DNA of 64,000 bases from an uncultured Isoptericola sp. (lineage in GTDB: Bacteria > Actinomycetota > Actinomycetes > Actinomycetales > Cellulomonadaceae), in assembly GCA_947497265.1 (NCBI GenBank), contig CANMFP010000001.1, forward strand, positions 682,001-746,000, in the 5' to 3' direction. Of the stretch, positions 58,884 through 64,000 are shown one piece after another. The notes under the pieces are model-generated. The model was not told the DNA's origin. It searched no databases and worked only from the letters and a program-made list of their open reading frames with translations. Every line of letters begins with the position of its first letter. Position 1 is the first letter of the stretch. A program made the translations under genes and the position numbers.

Positions 58884-59309
58884 CTAGCCGTCAGCGTCCT
58901 GGCGCCGCTTCTCGACGGCGTTCTTGAGCAGCAGGGCCGGCAGCAGGAAGTTCGCCAGCAGCGTCACGATCCAGACGATGACCGGGCCGACGATCCATCC
59001 CAGCCATCCCGAGATGTCGAGGCCGTCGGGCGCCACGAGGACGGCGATCAGGAGCGCCACGTAGGTGGTGATGAGCCCGACGGCGCTCAGCATCGCGGGA
59101 GCGTTGTCGCGGGCCACCTTGGCGAAGAACGGTGTGAGGACGGCCTGGGCGACCGCGAAGACGACCACGGCCAGCACGAACGCCAGCGGGCTCGCCCAGT
59201 GGATGTCGAACGTCTGCCAGCCGAGCGCGGCGAACGCCCAGTCGGTCAGGAGCATCCCGACGGCCACGGCGAGCAGCAGGACCGCGGTCCGGGCCAGGAG
59301 TCTCAGCAT
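58884..59309 (-). CDS. Phage-holin-family (4-TMS) membrane protein
   Basis: A 141-residue protein with four hydrophobic helices (LLARTAVLLLAVAVGMLLT, PLAFVLAVVVFAVAQAVLTPFF, AVGLITTYVALLIAVLVA, WIVGPVIVWIVTLLANFLLPALLL) and the PFFAKVARDNAP loop. Chromosomal members are found in many actinobacteria with unknown role; no phage genes surround it. The ATG at 59309 is preferred to one at 59336. Confidence 0.8.
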   Translation of the reverse strand: MLRLLARTAVLLLAVAVGMLLTDWAFAALGWQTFDIHWASPLAFVLAVVVFAVAQAVLTPFFAKVARDNAPAMLSAVGLITTYVALLIAVLVAPDGLDISGWLGWIVGPVIVWIVTLLANFLLPALLLKNAVEKRRQDADG

Positions 59310-59437
59310 GGCGCCAGCGTGGCACACGTCACACACGTTCGCCCGTGATGCTCTTGACTACCTCAACTCCCCTGGTCTGCACGTCGAGGCACCGCCATCA
59401 TGGCGGCACGTCAGCAACGTGGTGCGAGGTGTGTCAG

Positions 59438-60550
59438 ATGCGGGTCCTGGTCACGGGCGGCGCGGGCTATCTGGGGTCCCACGTGGTGCTCGCACTGGTC
59501 CAGGCGGGCCACGAGGTGGACGTCGTGGACGACTTCTCCCGCGGCACCCCGGCCTCTCTGGCCCGCGGCGAGGCGATCTCCCGGCAGCGGGTGCGCACCC
59601 ACGCCGCCGACGTCGCCGACATCGACGCCATGGAGCGGATCTTCGCCGGCGCGAACGCCGACGCCGTCGTCCACCTCGCCGGGCTGCGGTCCGCGTCGGA
59701 GTGCGTCGACCGGCCCCTGGACGCCTACGAGACCAACCTGACCACCACGTTCACGCTGCTGCGATGCATGACCTGGTACGGCGTCGACCGGCTCGTGCTG
59801 TCCTCCTCCGCGGCGGTCTACGGCGATGCCGGGGCCGACGGCGGCACCCCGTTCGCCGAGGACGCCCCGCTCGTACCGGTCTCGACCCTCGGGCGCACCA
59901 TGGTCACCAACGAGCAGCTGCTGCGCGACGTCGCCCGGGCCGGTGCCGCCCTGCGCGTCGCCGTGCTGCGCTGCTTCAACACCGTCGGCGCCCACCCGTC
60001 CGGACGCATCGGCGAGGACCGCAACGGTGCACCGTCCAGCCTGCTGACGCGGCTCGGCGAGGTGGCTCTGGGGCTGCGGGGCCACGTCGAGGTGCACGCC
60101 GACGGCCACTCCACCCTCGACGGGACAGCCGTGCGCGACTACGTCCACGTCTCCGACGTCGCGGCAGGCCACGTCGCAGCCCTCGCCGCCCTCGACGAAC
60201 CGTCCGCGGAGGCCGTGCGGACGTGGAACCTCGGGACGGGCGAGGCCAGCAGCGTGCACCAGGTCCTGCGGACGTTCGCGGAGGTCACCGGTCGCGACGT
60301 GCCCCACCGGGTGGTGCCCACGCCGCCGGAGACGGTCACCACGTCGGTCGCCGACACCCGGCGCTCGGCAGCCGAGCTGGGCTGGACGGCCGGACGGGAC
60401 CTCACGCAGATCTGCCGGGACCACTGGCGGTGGCAGCAGGAGCACCCCCGCGGCTACCCCTCGACGGTCACCCCGGAGACCCCGTGGCGCCGTGGCGTCG
60501 GCCACCGGCTGCGGCTCGTGCCGCCGCTCTCGGCAACGGTCTCCCGCTGA
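59438..60550 (+). CDS. GalE-like NAD-dependent epimerase/dehydratase family protein, atypical active site
   Basis: A 370-residue extended SDR: MRVLVTGGAGYLGSHVVLALVQAGHEVDVVDDFSRGTPASLA, VVHLAGLRSASECVDRPLDAYETNL, LSSSAAVYG, VLRCFNTVGAHPSGRIGED and RDYVHVSDVAAGHVAAL, all as in UDP-glucose 4-epimerase. The catalytic YxxxK segment (PYGRTK in GalE) reads TLGRTMVTNEQ, lacking both Tyr and Lys. NAD binding should persist. It may be a pseudoenzyme or catalyse a different step. Start M at 59438 is set by the Rossmann motif. Confidence 0.85.
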   Translation: MRVLVTGGAGYLGSHVVLALVQAGHEVDVVDDFSRGTPASLARGEAISRQRVRTHAADVADIDAMERIFAGANADAVVHLAGLRSASECVDRPLDAYETNLTTTFTLLRCMTWYGVDRLVLSSSAAVYGDAGADGGTPFAEDAPLVPVSTLGRTMVTNEQLLRDVARAGAALRVAVLRCFNTVGAHPSGRIGEDRNGAPSSLLTRLGEVALGLRGHVEVHADGHSTLDGTAVRDYVHVSDVAAGHVAALAALDEPSAEAVRTWNLGTGEASSVHQVLRTFAEVTGRDVPHRVVPTPPETVTTSVADTRRSAAELGWTAGRDLTQICRDHWRWQQEHPRGYPSTVTPETPWRRGVGHRLRLVPPLSATVSR

Positions 60551-60553
60551 GGG

Positions 60554-61516
60554 TCACGACTTGACCTCCTGGTAGTACCGCAGCGCTCCGGCCTGCAGCT
60601 CGGCCGGCTCGGTGTAGATCGCCCGCGACCGGTCGAGGAGCGCCGCCGAGGGAACGAGCGCGGAGATCTCGCTGCGCGTCTCGAAGAGGGTCTGCACCAG
60701 CCCGTGCGCGACACCGTCGGGTATGCCGGGGCCGACCACCAGGACGTTGGGGACCGCGAGCGTCTCCACGTCGTCGGCGACACCGTAGACGCCCTCGGGC
60801 ACCACGCCGTGCCGGTACCCGTGGCCGTACTGGGTGCGCAGTCCGTCGACCACGTCCCCGAGCGGGATCAGCCGGACGGGCATGTCCTGGGACAGTCCCA
60901 CGATGCCGGGCGTCCGCAGCCCTCCTGACCAGAACACGGCGTCGAGGCTGCCGTGCTCCAGCGCGTCGATCGACTCGGTGATCCCGAGCTCCGTGACCCG
61001 CAGGTCGTCGATCGGCACTCCCGCGGCCTCGAGCACCCGGCCCGCGATGAGCGAGGTGCCGGACCGCGGCGCACCGACGGACACGCGCAGCCCCCGCAGG
61101 TCGGTGATCTCCTCGACCGGCGAGTCGGCCGGCACCACCAGGTGCGCGAAGTCGTCGTACACGCGGGCGAGCGCCTTGACCTCGACCGGATCGCTGAAGG
61201 CGCCCTCGCCGTCGACGGCGTCCGCCACCGCGTCCGCGGCGCTGAAGGCCACGTCCGCCGTCCCGTCGGCGACGAGCTGCAGGTTGTCCACGGACCCACC
61301 GGTGCTGAGCACCTCCACCTCGATCCCGTACTGGTCGGAGAGCTGCGCCGCGAGCGCCTGGCCGTAGCCGTGGTAGATGCCGCTGGTCCCACCGGTCGCG
61401 ATGGTCAGGCTCTGGGGACGCTGGCCCTCCCACGGGTCGCTGTCCCCCGCCGTGCACGCCACCAGCAGCGCGGCGGAGGCGAGCAGCGACAGCGCCGTCG
61501 CGACGACCCGCCTCAC
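60554..61516 (-). CDS. TAXI family TRAP-type solute-binding lipoprotein
   Basis: A 320-residue lipoprotein: lipobox LLVACTAG, then SLTIATGGTSGIYHGYGQALAAQL (TAXI signature) and LRGLRVSVGAPRSGTSLIAGRVLEAAG. TAXI proteins normally feed a DctM-type TRAP permease, but none is present; the GTG start overlaps the stop of a histidine kinase gene. It is thus likely an extracytoplasmic ligand sensor for that kinase. Confidence 0.88.
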   Translation of the reverse strand: MRRVVATALSLLASAALLVACTAGDSDPWEGQRPQSLTIATGGTSGIYHGYGQALAAQLSDQYGIEVEVLSTGGSVDNLQLVADGTADVAFSAADAVADAVDGEGAFSDPVEVKALARVYDDFAHLVVPADSPVEEITDLRGLRVSVGAPRSGTSLIAGRVLEAAGVPIDDLRVTELGITESIDALEHGSLDAVFWSGGLRTPGIVGLSQDMPVRLIPLGDVVDGLRTQYGHGYRHGVVPEGVYGVADDVETLAVPNVLVVGPGIPDGVAHGLVQTLFETRSEISALVPSAALLDRSRAIYTEPAELQAGALRYYQEVKS

Positions 61517-62871
61517 GCCCCCGCCTCCCAGGCCGGGACCTGCAGCCGCGCCCGCAGGCCGCCGTCGTCGGGCAGATCGAGCCGCAGACCGCCGCCCAGC
61601 GCGGCGAGAAGCTCCGAGGCGATCGCCAGGCCCAGCCCCGAGCCGCGCACCGAGCTGTGACCCGGGCTCCGCCAGAAGCGTTCCGTGAGGCGTTCGAGCT
61701 GCTCGGCGGGCACGCCGGGCCCGTGGTCGCGGACGACGATCTCGATCCTGCCGGCCTCGCAGACCACGAGGACGTCGACCGGCTCGGACGCCGGCGCGAA
61801 CTTGATCGCGTTCTCGACGACGGTGTCGAACGCGCTCTCGAGCGCGGTGGGGTCGGCAGCGGCCAGGACCTCACCGCCGGGCGTGGTGAGCCGGACCTCC
61901 CGGTCCGGGTCGAGGACCTTGCGGCCCTCGACGCGCCGCGCCACGAGGTCGGCGACGTCGACGGGCTGCGCGGCGGACATGCTCGTGCCGTCGGCCAGGA
62001 GGAGCAGGGCGTCGAGGATCTGCGCCATGCGCTCGGCCTCGGCCCGCACGTGCTCGACGTCGTCCGCGTCCTCGGCCTCGACGGTCAGTGCGAGCGACTC
62101 GATGCGCAGCATCAGGGCGTTGAGCGGGTTGCGCAGCTCGTGCGAGGCGTTGGCCACGAACTCCTGCTGGCGGCGCATCAGGTGCTCGACGCGCTCCGCC
62201 ATCTCGTTGAATCGGCTCACCACCTGGCGCAGCTCGGGCGGCCCGGTCGACGGTGGGATGCGCTCGTCGAGCCGCCCACCGCCCATCTTCTCCATCGCCT
62301 GGTCGACGGCGCGGACCGGCCGCAGCACCCAGCCCGCCGTGCGGTCGGCGAGGACCAGCGCGAGCAGCGCCATCACCACGCCCGCCGCACCGAGGAGCGC
62401 CCAGCTGTACCAGATCGCGCGCTGCACCTTCACGGCGTCCGACGACGTCACGAGGGCGCCGACCAGGTCCCCGCCGTCGAAGATGGGCTCGGCGACCACG
62501 ATCCGCTGGGCGTCCCAGGGCCAGAACGTCTCGCGCATCTCCGCGCGGCGGCCCGCGAGCGCCGCGTGCCGCTCCGCGTAGTCGTGGATCTCCAGCCCTT
62601 CCGCTGCGACGGTGACCCCGGCCTGGTCGACGACGCCGGCACGGATGCCGTACACCTGCCGGTACCTCTCGAGGTCTCCCGCGACGAGGGACGGGTCGTC
62701 GGCGACGATCGCCTGACGGGCGGGCAGCACCAGGTAGCTCGTGTCGCGCAGCCGGTCCAGGAAGACCTCCTGCTGGTGCGCGCGCGTCACGCTCCCCGCG
62801 TAGAGCATGCCGAGCAGCAGGATGACCAGGGCGAGCGGCACGTAGACGAGCGCGGCGAGTCGGCTCCGCAC
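61513..62871 (-). CDS. Sensor histidine kinase (HAMP, HisKA)
   Basis: A 452-residue kinase: N-terminal membrane segment, an external sensor region (~residues 30-150), second segment (WALLGAAGVVMALLALVLAD), HAMP linker (GWVLRPVRAVDQAMEKMGGGRLDERI), HisKA with FVANASHELRNPLNAL, and HATPase motifs ENAIKFAP, DHGPGVP and GSGLGLAIASELL. GTG start two bases from the response regulator stop. Its sensor may contact the TAXI lipoprotein encoded next. Confidence 0.93.
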   Translation of the reverse strand: MRSRLAALVYVPLALVILLLGMLYAGSVTRAHQQEVFLDRLRDTSYLVLPARQAIVADDPSLVAGDLERYRQVYGIRAGVVDQAGVTVAAEGLEIHDYAERHAALAGRRAEMRETFWPWDAQRIVVAEPIFDGGDLVGALVTSSDAVKVQRAIWYSWALLGAAGVVMALLALVLADRTAGWVLRPVRAVDQAMEKMGGGRLDERIPPSTGPPELRQVVSRFNEMAERVEHLMRRQQEFVANASHELRNPLNALMLRIESLALTVEAEDADDVEHVRAEAERMAQILDALLLLADGTSMSAAQPVDVADLVARRVEGRKVLDPDREVRLTTPGGEVLAAADPTALESAFDTVVENAIKFAPASEPVDVLVVCEAGRIEIVVRDHGPGVPAEQLERLTERFWRSPGHSSVRGSGLGLAIASELLAALGGGLRLDLPDDGGLRARLQVPAWEAGA

Positions 62872-62872
62872 G

Positions 62873-63550
62873 TCACTGCTGCCCGACGCGGTACCCCACG
62901 CCGCGCACCGTCTCGACGACGGCGGGCTCGCCGAGCTTGCGGCGCAGGGAGGCGACGTGGACCTCGAGGGTGCGGCCGAGCCCCTTCCAGCTGGAGCCCC
63001 ACACCTCCCGCAGGATGCGTTCGCGGGCGAGCGCCGTGCCGCGGTGGCGGACCAGCAGCGCGAGCAGGTCGTACTCCTTGCGGGTGAGCGACACGACGTC
63101 GCCGTCGGTGCGGCGCACCACGCGGGCGGCGAGGTCGACCTGCACCTCGCCGACGTCGATCCGGGCGACGTCGGCGCGGCCGTCCCACTCCCGGGACCGG
63201 CCGCGGCGCAGCACCGCGTCGATGCGGGCGAGGACCTCGCGGATGTCGTACGGCTTGGTCACGTAGTCGTCGGCGCCGAGCTCCAGGCCCCGCACCCGTG
63301 ACTCGAGCTGGGTACGTGCGGTGACCATGATGATCGGGGTGTCGCAGACCTTGCGCATCCGGCGGCAGACCTCGAACCCGTCCATGTCCGGCAGCGCCAG
63401 GTCGAGCAGCACGAGGTCCGTCCGCGGGCTCAGCGCGTCGAGCGCGCTCGCGCCGTCGGCCGCCCGGAGCACCTCGTACCCGTGCTTGCCCAGGACGGAG
63501 ACGAGCGCGCCGGCGACATGCTCGTTGTCCTCCACGACCAGCAGCTGCAC
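62873..63550 (-). CDS. OmpR/PhoB family response regulator
   Basis: A 225-residue regulator: LLVVEDNEHVAGALVSVLGKHGYEVL, phosphoacceptor in LVLLDLALPDMDG, VTARTQLESRVRGLELGADDYVTKPYD, and a winged-helix effector domain (RKEYDLLALLVRHRGTALARERILREVWG...RTLEVHVASLRRKLGE...RGVGYRVG). First gene of the three-gene operon with kinase and TAXI protein. GTG at 63550 is favoured by the receiver start. Confidence 0.95.
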   Translation of the reverse strand: MQLLVVEDNEHVAGALVSVLGKHGYEVLRAADGASALDALSPRTDLVLLDLALPDMDGFEVCRRMRKVCDTPIIMVTARTQLESRVRGLELGADDYVTKPYDIREVLARIDAVLRRGRSREWDGRADVARIDVGEVQVDLAARVVRRTDGDVVSLTRKEYDLLALLVRHRGTALARERILREVWGSSWKGLGRTLEVHVASLRRKLGEPAVVETVRGVGYRVGQQ

Positions 63551-63862
63551 GTTCCGACCGTATCCGAGCACGGACGCGACGGATAGACGCGGTCAGGACG
63601 TGAGCACCCCTGGAGCGGGTGATCCGTGGCGGACGCCGCGGTCGGTCCGCGACCGTGATCCTCAGGCCCGCGGCCAGCAGCGGTGCGAGCTCGGCGAGCA
63701 CCACGGGGTCGATCACGGGACGGTTCGGACCGCTCGCTCGGGACGCCAGGGCAGCCGGATGACGTGTCCGGCGCCGGTCGCCAGGGAGCGGTACGCATCA
63801 CAGGAGGGAGCGACGTCTCGTCCCTGCCGCGACGGTAGGGTACGGACGTCGAACGGAGAGCC
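63551..63862. other. Intergenic region between divergent regulators
   Basis: 312 bases with no gene that I can support. A minus-strand stretch (MIDPVVLAELAPLLAAGLRITVADRP) looks briefly protein-like but continues into the antisense of the response regulator. Near the right end, CGACGGTAGGGTACGG (around 63830-63845) could hold the promoter of the MerR-family gene, whose ribosome site is GGAGAG. Confidence 0.5.
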
Positions 63863-64000
63863 ATGGGACAGGACCGCAAGCAGATCGGCGAGGTGTCGGA
63901 GCGTACCGGCCTCTCCCTGCGCACGATCCGCTACTACGAGGAGGTCGGCCTCGTCATCCCGTCCGCGCGCTCGCACGGCGGATTCCGGCTGTACACCGAC
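63863..64000 (+). CDS. MerR family transcriptional regulator (N-terminal part only)
   Basis: 46 residues visible before the window ends: QIGEVSERTGLSLRTIRYYEEVGLVIPSARSHGGFRLYTD is an unmistakable MerR helix-turn-helix with wing. The effector domain is outside the window. Divergent from the OmpR-type operon. Confidence 0.9.
   Translation, partial: MGQDRKQIGEVSERTGLSLRTIRYYEEVGLVIPSARSHGGFRLYTD

Noticed and set aside
58884-59309. Holin-like gene considered as evidence of a prophage
   Set aside because: No endolysin, structural or integrase gene is nearby; the family is common as single chromosomal genes.
63590-63716. Short minus-strand frame starting MIDPVVLAELAPLLAAGL
   Set aside because: The plausible part is only about 25 residues and it continues into the antisense of the response regulator; too little to call a gene or remnant.

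Overview
The window is 64 kb of very GC-rich chromosomal DNA with short intergenic gaps, many ATGA, GTGA and TGATG start/stop overlaps and frequent GTG starts. Its content (thioredoxin-fold-independent CX5R arsenate reductases of the mycothiol-linked type, CmtR-type metal sensor, LPXTG-like wall protein, TipA-type MerR regulator, NarL two-component systems, a chitin-binding glycoside hydrolase remnant) points to an actinobacterium, most likely a cellulomonad or Promicromonosporaceae-like soil organism (Cellulosimicrobium/Isoptericola type). The taxon is inferred from gene content only.

Layout. 1-1000: end of an ABC exporter operon with its TetR repressor. 1-9.6 kb: an arsenic resistance island: acr3, an arsR-arsC fusion, a second arsC, a CoA-disulfide-reductase/rhodanese fusion and an APC permease, all tightly coupled, then a small lipoprotein and hydrolase, and a divergent arsO-like flavoprotein/arsR pair. 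9.7-12.5 kb: two repetitive secreted wall proteins. 12.6-17.2 kb: lyase, kinase-like protein, TraR/DksA zinc finger protein, amidohydrolase, HbpS/GlcG-like protein. 17.4-19.7 kb: polar amino acid (probably cystine) ABC importer. 19.9-23.4 kb: D-amino-acid oxidase, hydrolase, sodium:solute symporter. 23.4-35.4 kb: mixed metabolism and regulators (MerR, LuxR, AraC, two methyltransferases, ribokinase, SDR, MpaB-like oxygenase, hydrolase).

35.4-38.8 kb is a three-gene overlapping operon of unknown function: a small helical protein, a 708-residue protein with a WXG/LXG-like helical N-terminus, and a single-pass membrane protein. 38.8-39.5 kb is a scar joining the tail of an ACC deaminase gene to the tail of a DUF1080 gene. 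39.5-42.3 kb holds a GNAT acetyltransferase and a multicopper oxidase with its membrane partner, punctuated by three copies of one long palindromic element, one of which lies inside the 5' coding region of the oxidase.

42.5-49.5 kb: NarL-type histidine kinase and response regulator separated by a regulator/aldo-keto reductase pair, then a gamma-butyrolactone (A-factor-like) signalling cluster: an AfsA homologue, an ArpA/ScbR-type receptor, two near-identical operator-like sites on either side of the receptor gene, and an ECF sigma factor plus esterase downstream of the second site. 49.6-51.6 kb: cmtR and two cation efflux genes. 51.6-53.9 kb: a fragmented mobile region with lower GC, holding DUF4913 remnants, an orphan RHS C-terminal tip with a GIY-YIG-like toxin domain, an Imm26-like immunity gene and an IS3-type transposase tail. 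54.0-56.2 kb: LacI regulator and lhgO-type oxidase. 56.3-58.7 kb: a second scar joining a 5'-truncated carbohydrate-binding hydrolase to a 5'-truncated, frameshifted acetate transporter. 58.9-64 kb: holin-like protein, a GalE-like protein lacking its catalytic Tyr/Lys, and a three-gene response regulator/histidine kinase/TAXI binding protein operon; the window ends in a MerR-family gene.

No tRNA, rRNA, CRISPR array or replication origin was recognised.
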